Assembly (NCBI RefSeq): GCF_007096635.1
Contig: NZ_VKAA01000001.1
Span: forward strand, 248,001 to 312,000
Direction: 5' to 3'
Origin: Mycolicibacterium sp. 018/SC-01/001
GTDB lineage: Bacteria; Actinomycetota; Actinomycetes; Mycobacteriales; Mycobacteriaceae
DNA: 64,000 nucleotides
The first letter of the stretch is position 1. Every line of letters begins with the position of its first letter. Under the pieces are notes generated by a model, which was not told the origin of the DNA, searched no databases, and saw only the letters and a program-made list of their open reading frames with translations. This document shows, one piece after another, positions 1-8,418 of the stretch. Position numbers and translations under genes: made by a program.

Positions 1-1
1 G

Positions 2-934
2 CCGGCTGTCGAGCCCCTGTCGATCGACGAGGCCTTCCTCGACGTGTCCGGATTGCGCCGTGTCTCGGGCACCCCGGTCCAAGTCGGCGCCCGGCTGCGG
101 GAACGGGTGCGCGACGAGGTCGGACTGCCGATCACCGTGGGGATCGCGCGCACCAAGTTCCTCGCCAAGGTGGCCAGTCAGGAGGCCAAACCCGACGGGC
201 TCCTCCTGGTTCCGCCCGACCGCGAACTCGCGTTCCTGCACCCGCTGCCCGTACGTCGGCTCTGGGGCGTCGGCGCCAAGACCGCGGCCAAACTGCGCGA
301 GCACGGCATCGAGACGGTCGCCGATGTGGCCGAGCTCAACGAGGCCACGCTGCGGTCGATGGTCGGTGGCGCGATGGGGCGTCAGCTGTACGCGCTCGCA
401 CACAACCAGGACCGCCGTAGGGTGGTGACGGGGCAGCGCCGACGATCCGTGGGTGCCCAACGGGCGCTCGGGCGTGCGGGCAATTCGATGTCGGCGGCCG
501 AGGTGGACGCGGTAGTCGTCAACCTGATCGACCGGATCACCCGCCGCATGCGCACCGCCGATCGCACGGGACGCACCGTGGTGCTGCGGCTGCGGTTCGA
601 CGATTTCGGCCGGGTCACCCGATCGCACACGCTGCCGCGGGCCACTGCATCGACGGACGCCATTCTGCAGGCGGCGCGGGGGCTGGTGGCCGGTGCGGCG
701 CCGTTGATCGCAGAGCGCGGACTGACGTTGGTGGGTTTCGCGGTGTGCAACATCGATCGCGACGGTGCGCAGCAGATGGAGCTGCCCTTCTCGCACCGCG
801 ACATCACCGCGGACAGCTCCAGCATCGACGCGGCGATCGACCGGGTGCGTGGTCGCTACGGCAACGCGGCGGTCACGCGGGGCGTGTTGGTCGGCCGGGA
901 CACGGGATGGGAGATGCCGATGCTGCCCGATTGA
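2..934 (+). CDS. dinB: DNA polymerase IV (Y-family), 5' end missing
   Basis: This is a Y-family translesion polymerase that copies past damaged bases. The reading frame is open from the window edge, so the N-terminus lies outside. The visible part begins at the palm motif SIDEAFLDVSG, whose Asp-Glu pair binds the catalytic metal. It continues through GIARTKFLAKVAS and the thumb helix-hairpin-helix LWGVGAKTAAKL to the little-finger domain. A late QMELPF segment, near the C-terminus, resembles a beta-clamp binding motif. About 310 residues are present, so only the first ~100 are missing. It converges on the PHP gene with 4 bases between the two stops. Mycobacteria carry more than one DinB and I cannot say which paralogue this is. 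Confidence 0.95.
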   Translation, partial: PAVEPLSIDEAFLDVSGLRRVSGTPVQVGARLRERVRDEVGLPITVGIARTKFLAKVASQEAKPDGLLLVPPDRELAFLHPLPVRRLWGVGAKTAAKLREHGIETVADVAELNEATLRSMVGGAMGRQLYALAHNQDRRRVVTGQRRRSVGAQRALGRAGNSMSAAEVDAVVVNLIDRITRRMRTADRTGRTVVLRLRFDDFGRVTRSHTLPRATASTDAILQAARGLVAGAAPLIAERGLTLVGFAVCNIDRDGAQQMELPFSHRDITADSSSIDAAIDRVRGRYGNAAVTRGVLVGRDTGWEMPMLPD

Positions 935-938
935 GGCC

Positions 939-1943
939 TCAGGAGCGGGTCCACGCGAGCAGCGTGTCCGCGTCCCACGTGTTGACGATGCGCTCGGGAG
1001 CCAGCCCTGCGTCGAGGGCGCGTTGGGCGCCGTAACCCAGGAAGTCGAGCTGGCCCGGCGCGTGGGAGTCGGTGTCGATGGAGAACACGCAGCCGATCTC
1101 CATGGCGAGGGTGAGCAGCCGGGTGGGTGGGTCACGGCGCTCCGGGCGCGAGTTGATCTCGACGGCGGTGCCGGCGTCGCGGCACGCCGCGAACACGGCG
1201 TCGGCATCGAAGGTGCTCTCGGGTCGCATGCCCCGACCGCCGGTGACCAGCCGACCGGTGCAGTGCCCGAGGATGTCGGTGTGCGGATTGGTGACAGCCT
1301 TGATCATGCGCCGGGTCATCGCTGGGGCATCCATCGCGAGCTTGGAGTGAACGCTCGCCACGACGACGTCGAGCCGCTCGAGCAGTTGGGGCTCCTGATC
1401 CAGTGAGCCGTCCTCGAGGATGTCGACTTCGATACCGGTGAGAATGCGCATGGGAGCTACTGTTTCGCGAATCTCGTCGATGAAGTCGAGCTGCTGGCGG
1501 AGCCGGTCGGGTGACAAACCGTTGGCGATCTTGAGCCGGGGCGAGTGATCGGTCAACGCGCAGTACTCGTGTCCCAGATCGCGGGCGGCGAGCATCATCT
1601 CCTCGATGGGCGCCGAGCCGTCCGACCAGTTCGAGTGCACGTGCAGATCGCCGCGTAGCGCCGCCCGTATTTCGCCGCCGCCGAGATCCTGTGCAGACTC
1701 TCGCAACTCGACCAGCACGTCGGGCTCCTGGCCGGCCCACGCCTGGGCGATGACCTTGGCTGTCTTGGGGCCGATCCGGGGCAGGGACTGCCAGCTGTTG
1801 GCTGCGCCGTGCTTCTCCCGCTGAGCGTCGGTGAGTGACTCGACGACGTCGGCGGCGTTGCGGTAGGCCATCACTCGGCGCGAATCCTCCCGCGCGCGAT
1901 CCTTGTAGTAGGCGATCTGGCGCAGAGCAGTGACCGGATCCAT
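939..1943 (-). CDS. PHP-domain phosphoesterase with helix-hairpin-helix N-terminus
   Basis: The product (~334 aa) resembles the C-terminal half of PolX-type polymerases. An N-terminal helix-hairpin-helix (LPRIGPKTAKVIAQ) is followed by a PHP metallo-phosphoesterase domain. Metal ligands are visible in DLHVHSNWSDG, ALTDHS, GIEVDI, ASVHSK, EINSRPERRDPP and DTDSH. The family hydrolyses phosphoesters with bound metal ions; the real substrate here is unknown. I recall the M. tuberculosis counterpart as Rv3856c, close to gltBD, which fits this context. The frame extends 14 codons upstream, but MDPVTALRQIAYYKDRA matches the family start better. Confidence 0.88.
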   Translation of the reverse strand: MDPVTALRQIAYYKDRAREDSRRVMAYRNAADVVESLTDAQREKHGAANSWQSLPRIGPKTAKVIAQAWAGQEPDVLVELRESAQDLGGGEIRAALRGDLHVHSNWSDGSAPIEEMMLAARDLGHEYCALTDHSPRLKIANGLSPDRLRQQLDFIDEIRETVAPMRILTGIEVDILEDGSLDQEPQLLERLDVVVASVHSKLAMDAPAMTRRMIKAVTNPHTDILGHCTGRLVTGGRGMRPESTFDADAVFAACRDAGTAVEINSRPERRDPPTRLLTLAMEIGCVFSIDTDSHAPGQLDFLGYGAQRALDAGLAPERIVNTWDADTLLAWTRS

Positions 1944-2033
1944 GCCACCAGTGTGCCCGCATACCGATGAAGAAATTCGTGTCAAGACCCGTCCTGGCCA
2001 GTTGTTAGTGTTTTTCCGACGGAAGGGGGTGTC

Positions 2034-3182
2034 GTGGGGCTGTTCGAGGATCTCTTCCAGATCGGCGATGGGCTACGCAGCGGCGTGACAGACGCACCGA
2101 GCTTCGTCGTGAATCTGCTCAGCGGTGACGTGCACGGGGCCAGCACCGACGGCCGGAATCTCATCGGCGATGTCGTCGGCATCCTCGATGGCGTCGAGGG
2201 GCTCGGGGTCAGCCTGGGCGAGATACCCAAGCGATACCTCGGCTCAGCCGCGAAGCTTGCCGACTCGAAGATCCTGGCCGCCGCGCAACTCGCGATCGAA
2301 GGCCAGAAAGCCCTGACCGGCTCGGGCGATCCTGACGAGGGCAACGGCTATCGCGACTCGGCGCGCCGATTGGAAGGCACTGTGGAGACGCTGATCGATG
2401 CCGCACCCAAGGACGATCGGTGGGATGGCGCGGCGGCGGAGGCCTACGCCGAGATGAACGCGGCCCACCGGCGGTTGACGTCCGACATCAGCGTTGCCGA
2501 CAGAGCGATCGGCGACGTCATCGCAACGCAGGCAGCCCAGGTGCGTCGCACTCGGCACACGTTGGATGAGGCGTCACAGGGCCTGTACGACTTCGGACTC
2601 GCGACATCGTGGATGAACTTCATTCCGGGTATGGCTGCCGCAAAGGTGGCAGCAGATCTCGCCAGTGCCAGTGCTGCTCTGGCCACCACGCAAACTGAGT
2701 TGGCGCTTCTGATGACGAGCTCGGCGGAGAACGCAGAGCGAATCGGGTGTATCCAACGCGAGTACACGTTGTCCGCAGAGGCGATGAGCGACCAAGAGAG
2801 CGCGGCCGCTCGAACACCTGAGCTTGCGGGTCCGTGCGGAAGCCTTGTCGGACAGAAGGATGACCTCGCCAACCTGCCTCGACGAATCCGCGAGGCCACC
2901 GATTACGAGATCCCTCACAGCGAGCCCCAATGGGGTCCTCCTGCAACACCTTACAGCGCTTTCCAGCCCGCCCCCGTGGCCCCGCCGAGATCTCCCAGCT
3001 CCCCTGCGCTTCCCGCACCGAAGCGATTCGTCGCCTCTCCGGCGGCGGGGACAGCGCCTCATTCTCAACGCGACCCTTCGCTTGGAGGTGCGGCCCGTGG
3101 ACAGTTCGCGAGGTCCGGCCGCGCGCCAGTGATCACAGGCAAGGACAACACAGACAAGGCAGCGACCAGTGACCAACCCTGA
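2034..3182 (+). CDS. EspE/EspA-like type VII secretion-associated protein
   Basis: The 382-aa product has the architecture of the EspA/EspE family of ESX-1 co-secreted proteins. There is an alpha-helical N-terminal half with a WxG-type turn (W130-D-G132 followed by AAAEAY), then a hydrophobic Ala-rich helix around residues 195–225. The C-terminal third (about 300–345) is Pro/Ala/Ser-rich and probably disordered. It starts at GTG behind a GGAAGGGGG ribosome site. The stop overlaps the start of the next gene by 14 bases, mirroring the espE–espF arrangement. No ESX machinery genes lie in this window. Base composition is visibly less GC-rich than in flanking genes, which suggests an inserted or fast-evolving island. 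Confidence 0.75.
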   Translation: MGLFEDLFQIGDGLRSGVTDAPSFVVNLLSGDVHGASTDGRNLIGDVVGILDGVEGLGVSLGEIPKRYLGSAAKLADSKILAAAQLAIEGQKALTGSGDPDEGNGYRDSARRLEGTVETLIDAAPKDDRWDGAAAEAYAEMNAAHRRLTSDISVADRAIGDVIATQAAQVRRTRHTLDEASQGLYDFGLATSWMNFIPGMAAAKVAADLASASAALATTQTELALLMTSSAENAERIGCIQREYTLSAEAMSDQESAAARTPELAGPCGSLVGQKDDLANLPRRIREATDYEIPHSEPQWGPPATPYSAFQPAPVAPPRSPSSPALPAPKRFVASPAAGTAPHSQRDPSLGGAARGQFARSGRAPVITGKDNTDKAATSDQP

Positions 3183-3492
3183 GCTCAACGTGAAGGTCTT
3201 GACCGACCACATCCACCAGTTGGCAGATGCACAGTCGCGGGCAGCGGACCAGTTCACGGGGGCGAACCGCGCGATAGCCGGAGTCTCGGACCGGGTTCGT
3301 GAGACACATGGAATCATCTGCGCGCTGGCGAGTACCGCGTTGGCAACTGCGGACGAGACGCGAGCATCCCTGGGCTCGAGCCTGTTTCAGAAGTCGACGG
3401 AGCTTTCCGGAAAACTGACCACCGCCGCATCGAACTACGGAGACACCGACTACCTCGCAGGCCGAGCGATCGGCAGCGAGTGTCGTTGGTAG
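3169..3492 (+). CDS. EspC/EspF-like small ESX-associated protein
   Basis: This small, mostly helical protein (107 aa) fits the EspC/EspF family in size, position and pattern. It has an N-terminal helix with LTDHIHQLADAQSRAADQF, an inter-helix turn, and a second helix with a long run of small residues. It starts at GTG inside the 3' end of the EspE-like gene, so the two are probably translated together. Family members are secreted as helical-hairpin partners of EspA/EspE-type proteins. The C-terminus ends in CRW, and there are two cysteines in the chain. Assignment rests on pairing and helical pattern rather than a diagnostic motif. Confidence 0.68.
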   Translation: MTNPELNVKVLTDHIHQLADAQSRAADQFTGANRAIAGVSDRVRETHGIICALASTALATADETRASLGSSLFQKSTELSGKLTTAASNYGDTDYLAGRAIGSECRW

Positions 3493-3496
3493 CTCA

Positions 3497-4960
3497 GTGA
3501 ACTCGCCACGCAAACGAGTGCCCCCGCGGTGGGCCACATGGGAGCGCGGTGTCGACCAGCAGCCGCCTCCCGTGAGCCGTTCTCGTTGGCCACTCGTGGC
3601 CGGGGTGTTCGTGGCCGTGTGCGTTCTCGTCGCCACGGCGGCCTTCTTCCTGAGAGGCGATCGCGGCGACATCTCGCCAGAACTCCGCGTCAGTTGGCAG
3701 CCGACGGGTCAACACTTTCTCAGTGCACCGATGCGGTCGCGGCCGATTCCCGGCTGGCGGCTCCGCCTCGGAGACCTGGGCCTGCCCGAAGGCAGCCAGC
3801 TCTCGACCACCGATATGCCGATTCACTCCCGTTCTCTCATCGGGAATGTCGGCGATCGAGCATATTTTCTCGCGCGGACTCTAGGGGAACCCACACAGTG
3901 GTGGCTCGCCGGGGTCGATGTCTCACGTGGAAGCTCCTTGTTCCCAGCGGTGAAGCTCAATAAAGGGTGGAGTCCAAGGTGCGTACTGAACGGTCCTGAT
4001 GCCCTTCTCTGTGTGACGAGCGAGGTCTCCGATCGCACGGCATTGGTCATCGACTCGCACTCCGGCGCAGTCACATTCGACGGATCGACGGACCTCGACG
4101 TCCGGCCCAACGATCTCAATGTCGAGCAGGTCGGCATCTACGCCGTGGCCGAGTCTGTGGACGAGGGGGTCTACGGCATCGGCCCCACTGCGAAAACTAC
4201 GTGGTTCGTGCCCGGCGCGGGCGACATCAGGCCGACGTATCTTGGGGGTGTCGACATCGACCCTCCGGCGATGGCTTATCAAACCACCTCTGGCAGAGGT
4301 TCCTTCGGGAAAGTCGTGTTCTCGCTGTTGGATGGACGAGTACTCCGACCTCAGGTTCCGCGGGGTGCTGAGCAACAGGACACCCTGCTGTTCCCCGGCG
4401 GCTTCGCATCACGGATCGAGACCAGCGACGGTCAGGATCATATCGAGCTCTTCGACGCCAACGGCAACCGTGCTACTCCACGAACCTTCACGGGCGGGTG
4501 GCCGCAGCTTCTCCAGTATTTCGATGTACCCGTCGTCTCCTCTCCCGTTCACGGGGACAGCTGGGCATTGGTGACTCCAACCGGCGGCCTCGTCTTTTCT
4601 GCACCAACGGGGTCTGGTGAGCCAGTCCGCCTCGTCGGTTCACGACTGATCATCAGTGCTAGTGAGTTCTCGACTCGCGGCTGGGCGCAATACAACGTCC
4701 AGACCGGAACGTGGGGGAAGCGGTGCACCAATCTCGACATGGATGGTGGCTACATCGGTTCCGACGGACGCATCGCGGTGACGAGCGACGGCAATCCGAC
4801 CATCGGGTTGGACACCGAAGCCACAGATCTCGATACCTGCGAGCGATTGTGGGTGATCAGTTCCGCGCCGGGGTCGTGGCGTGACGTTTGGCGCATCAAC
4901 AACACACTCGTCCAATTGTCCGACAACGGAACGGAATTGATGTCGCTTGTCGCCCCCTAG
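3497..4960 (+). CDS. Membrane-anchored protein of unknown function, third gene of the Esp-like unit
   Basis: I do not recognise this 487-aa protein. A short basic N-terminus (about 30 residues) precedes one transmembrane helix (WPLVAGVFVAVCVLVATAAFF). The remaining ~430 residues would lie outside the cytoplasmic membrane. That part is rich in beta-type repeats with regularly spaced Trp, Gly and Asp residues, as in beta-propeller folds, and has several cysteines (GWSPRCVL, LLCVTS, GKRCTNL, LDTCERLW) that could form disulfides. It starts 4 bases after the EspC/EspF-like stop, so it belongs to the same operon and may act with those proteins at the cell surface. Its stop overlaps the convergent gene at a shared CTAG. 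Confidence 0.7.
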   Translation: MNSPRKRVPPRWATWERGVDQQPPPVSRSRWPLVAGVFVAVCVLVATAAFFLRGDRGDISPELRVSWQPTGQHFLSAPMRSRPIPGWRLRLGDLGLPEGSQLSTTDMPIHSRSLIGNVGDRAYFLARTLGEPTQWWLAGVDVSRGSSLFPAVKLNKGWSPRCVLNGPDALLCVTSEVSDRTALVIDSHSGAVTFDGSTDLDVRPNDLNVEQVGIYAVAESVDEGVYGIGPTAKTTWFVPGAGDIRPTYLGGVDIDPPAMAYQTTSGRGSFGKVVFSLLDGRVLRPQVPRGAEQQDTLLFPGGFASRIETSDGQDHIELFDANGNRATPRTFTGGWPQLLQYFDVPVVSSPVHGDSWALVTPTGGLVFSAPTGSGEPVRLVGSRLIISASEFSTRGWAQYNVQTGTWGKRCTNLDMDGGYIGSDGRIAVTSDGNPTIGLDTEATDLDTCERLWVISSAPGSWRDVWRINNTLVQLSDNGTELMSLVAP

Positions 4961-5526
4961 CGTGTCCAGGCGGGGTCCCGTCCGGTCAGTGCGATCACCC
5001 GATCCAGCAGTGGCGCATCATCCTTCACCGGGACTGCCGCGGCGAAGAGTCCCTCGACCGGCGGCCCCGACGCGAACTCCGTCACGTGCGGCAGCACCGC
5101 GCGCAAGACATCGTCGTCCACCGCATACGGTCGGCCGGTGGCGCGCGCCAGATCCCATCCGTGCACCACGACCTCGGTGAGCGCGATCCTGCCGCCGACC
5201 TCGGCCGGGAAGTCCACCCCGCCGGCACGCGACATCCCGTCCCACGCTGCCGGGTCAGCCCACGCCGCCGCCATCGCCTCGAGCCGCTGCGGGTACGACG
5301 TCCGCCAGTCGACGTCGAGTTGCTCGCTGACCTCCGGGGGAGTGTCGGTCAGCTCGCAGAAGTCCTTCCGCGCCGCCGCAGTGAACGCCGCCGCGAGCCC
5401 GCCCAGATGCGACACCAACGCCGCCACGCTCATCTCCGAACAGGGCGTCGGCCCCGTCAATTCGTCGTTACCCACGGTCCGCACCAGATCCGCGGTGCCC
5501 GCGCACGCTGAGGTCATATCGATCAT
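4957..5526 (-). CDS. TIGR03086-type mycothiol-dependent maleylpyruvate isomerase-like protein
   Basis: The product (~189 aa) has the four-helix DinB/MDMPI-like fold pattern. Diagnostic pieces are the TPCSEMSVAALVSHLGG helix and HGWDLARATGRPYAVDDD near residue 130. His residues in these two segments usually bind a divalent metal in this family. Actinobacterial members are thought to include mycothiol-dependent transferases and isomerases, but the substrate cannot be read from the sequence. Three in-frame ATGs lie close together; I chose the one giving MIDMTSACAGTADLV because family members usually start there. Confidence 0.8.
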   Translation of the reverse strand: MIDMTSACAGTADLVRTVGNDELTGPTPCSEMSVAALVSHLGGLAAAFTAAARKDFCELTDTPPEVSEQLDVDWRTSYPQRLEAMAAAWADPAAWDGMSRAGGVDFPAEVGGRIALTEVVVHGWDLARATGRPYAVDDDVLRAVLPHVTEFASGPPVEGLFAAAVPVKDDAPLLDRVIALTGRDPAWTR

Positions 5527-5559
5527 GTGCATGCTGACTCGGATCGTCTGCCGAACTCA

Positions 5560-5590
5560 TTGCCGCATCCCCAGGTTTTCGTCCTAGAGT
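5560..5590 (+). promoter_or_regulatory. Probable leaderless promoter of the F420-oxidoreductase gene
   Basis: A TANNNT-type -10 hexamer, TAGAGT, ends 7 bases before the GTG start of the following gene. The transcript would therefore begin at or very near the start codon, as in many mycobacterial leaderless mRNAs. A weak -35-like TTGCCG lies 19 bases upstream. No ribosome-binding site precedes the GTG, which supports this reading. Confidence 0.45.
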
Positions 5591-5597
5591 CGGCATA

Positions 5598-6452
5598 GTG
5601 AGATTCGCTTTCAAGACTTCCCCGCAGAACACCTCCTGGTCCGACATGCTCGCGGTCTGGCGGGCCGCCGACGAGATCGACGTCTTCGAGTCGGGCTGGA
5701 CCTTCGACCACTTCTATCCGATCTTCTCCGACTCGACCGGCCCCTGCCTGGAGGGGTGGATCACCCTCACCGCACTGGCCCAGGCCACCACCCGATTGCG
5801 CGTCGGTGTGCTCGTCACCGGCATCCATTACCGGCACCCGGCCGTGCTCGCGAACATGGCCTCGGCGCTCGACATCGTGTCCAACGGCCGGCTCGAGCTC
5901 GGCATCGGGGCGGGCTGGAACGAGGAGGAGTCCGGCGCCTACGGCATCGAACTCGGCAGCATCAAGGAGCGCTTCGACCGCTTCGAGGAGGCCTGCCAGG
6001 TCCTCAAGGGTCTGCTGACGCAGGAGAGCACCACCTTCGACGGCCGGTTCTATCAGCTCAAGGACGCGCGTAACGAGCCCAAGGGGCCGCAGCAGCCGAA
6101 CCCGCCGATCTGCATCGGCGGCAACGGCGAGAAGCGCACCCTGCGTATCACCGCGCAGTACGCCGACCACTGGAACTACGTGGGCGGGACACCGGAGGAA
6201 TTCGCGCGCAAGCGCGATGTACTCAAGCGGCACTGCGCGGACGTGGGGCGCGACCCCCAGGAGATCATGCTGTCATCGCACGTTCGGCTGGAGGAGCGCA
6301 ACTATCGCAAGCTGATCGAGGATTGCATCGCGCTCGGCGCGGAAGGCCTCGACCTGGCGATCATCTACCTGCCGCCGCCGTACGATCCGGCGGTGCTCGA
6401 GCCGCTCGCCGAGGCGATCCGCGACTCGGGACTGATCAGCAAAGATCAGTGA
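5598..6452 (+). CDS. LLM-class F420-dependent oxidoreductase
   Basis: This 284-aa protein is a luciferase-like TIM-barrel oxidoreductase that probably uses coenzyme F420. Family features are the early FDHFYPI segment, RLRVGVLVTGIHYRHPAVLANMA and the conserved GRLELGIGAGWNEEE. PICIGGNGEKRTLR follows near residue 170, and a C-terminal barrel strand carries the conserved Gly-Ala segment. The GTG start gives MRFAFKTSPQ, the usual first beta strand. It stands alone between divergent and non-coding DNA. The substrate is not predictable; actinobacterial relatives act on diverse small molecules. Confidence 0.9.
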   Translation: MRFAFKTSPQNTSWSDMLAVWRAADEIDVFESGWTFDHFYPIFSDSTGPCLEGWITLTALAQATTRLRVGVLVTGIHYRHPAVLANMASALDIVSNGRLELGIGAGWNEEESGAYGIELGSIKERFDRFEEACQVLKGLLTQESTTFDGRFYQLKDARNEPKGPQQPNPPICIGGNGEKRTLRITAQYADHWNYVGGTPEEFARKRDVLKRHCADVGRDPQEIMLSSHVRLEERNYRKLIEDCIALGAEGLDLAIIYLPPPYDPAVLEPLAEAIRDSGLISKDQ

Positions 6453-6531
6453 CGGGTCACGATTCGGTAACGACGAGCCGCATGGCGAACGATGCCGTCG
6501 CCGACACTATCGACGGACCCGACAAAATTCG

Positions 6532-6672
6532 CTAGAAGCCGTACCGAACGAGCTCGTCGGGGGTGATCAGGCGCTCTGCTTTGGCCGGAAATTCGCGGCT
6601 CTTGACGGGGTGGCGGAACAGTGACCAGGTAATACGACTGATCCGAGTGCGGGTAACCGGGTTGATGGACAC
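6532..6672 (-). CDS. Small basic protein, 46 aa
   Basis: A short frame begins at GTG with a GCAGGAGTG ribosome site about 9 bases upstream, and encodes a 46-residue basic protein. Notable parts are TRTRISRITWSLFRHP and the C-terminal LITPDELVRYGF. It lies downstream of gltD, between a hairpin and the F420-oxidoreductase gene, and appears to have its own promoter region with tandem 9-mers about 130 bases upstream. M. tuberculosis has a small gene (Rv3857c) at this position next to gltD, but I cannot confirm orthology. Function is unknown. Confidence 0.55.
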   Translation of the reverse strand: MSINPVTRTRISRITWSLFRHPVKSREFPAKAERLITPDELVRYGF

Positions 6673-6802
6673 GGTGATCACTCCTGCGGTGTACGTCTAG
6701 CTGAACCGGGGAGCCACACTACCGCAGCGCCCTCACCAAGTCATTAGATACCCGACTGCTGGCAAACTCCCGAAGCCACGCCGAAGAAAAATATGCTGTT
6801 TC

Positions 6803-6829
6803 TGGTGTGACTGGAGTGACTCGTGTTAA
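6803..6829 (-). promoter_or_regulatory. Three tandem 9-mers resembling MtrA boxes
   Basis: Three head-to-tail 9-mers (TGGTGTGAC, TGGAGTGAC, TCGTGTTAA on the + strand) read on the minus strand as TTAACACGA, GTCACTCCA, GTCACACCA. Published MtrA targets contain pairs of GTCACAGCG-like 9-mers in direct repeat. The array lies about 130 bases upstream of the 46-aa gene. Binding by MtrA is inference. Confidence 0.45.
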
Positions 6830-6862
6830 TACAGCGACATCGCTCTGGGACCGTCTCGTGCA

Positions 6863-6921
6863 CCGAGCGTGCCGTGGTGGTTGTGAAATCGATGCGAACA
6901 CAACCGCCCGTGCACGCTCGG
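6863..6921 (-). terminator. Long two-stage hairpin downstream of gltD
   Basis: Perfect 10-bp outer arms (CCGAGCGTGC and GCACGCTCGG) enclose a 3x3 internal loop. Inside that is a second 10-bp stem (GGTGGTTGTG against CACAACCGCC, one T-G wobble) with a 13-base loop. It starts about 30 bases past the gltD stop, as expected for the gltBD terminator. There is no U-tract, which is common for mycobacterial terminators. It could also act in the opposite direction or as a processed RNA. Confidence 0.6.
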
Positions 6922-6951
6922 CGCAGAGGCCACAAACACTCGGCCGATCGA

Positions 6952-8410
<1,459 letters not shown>

Positions 8411-8418
<8 letters not shown>

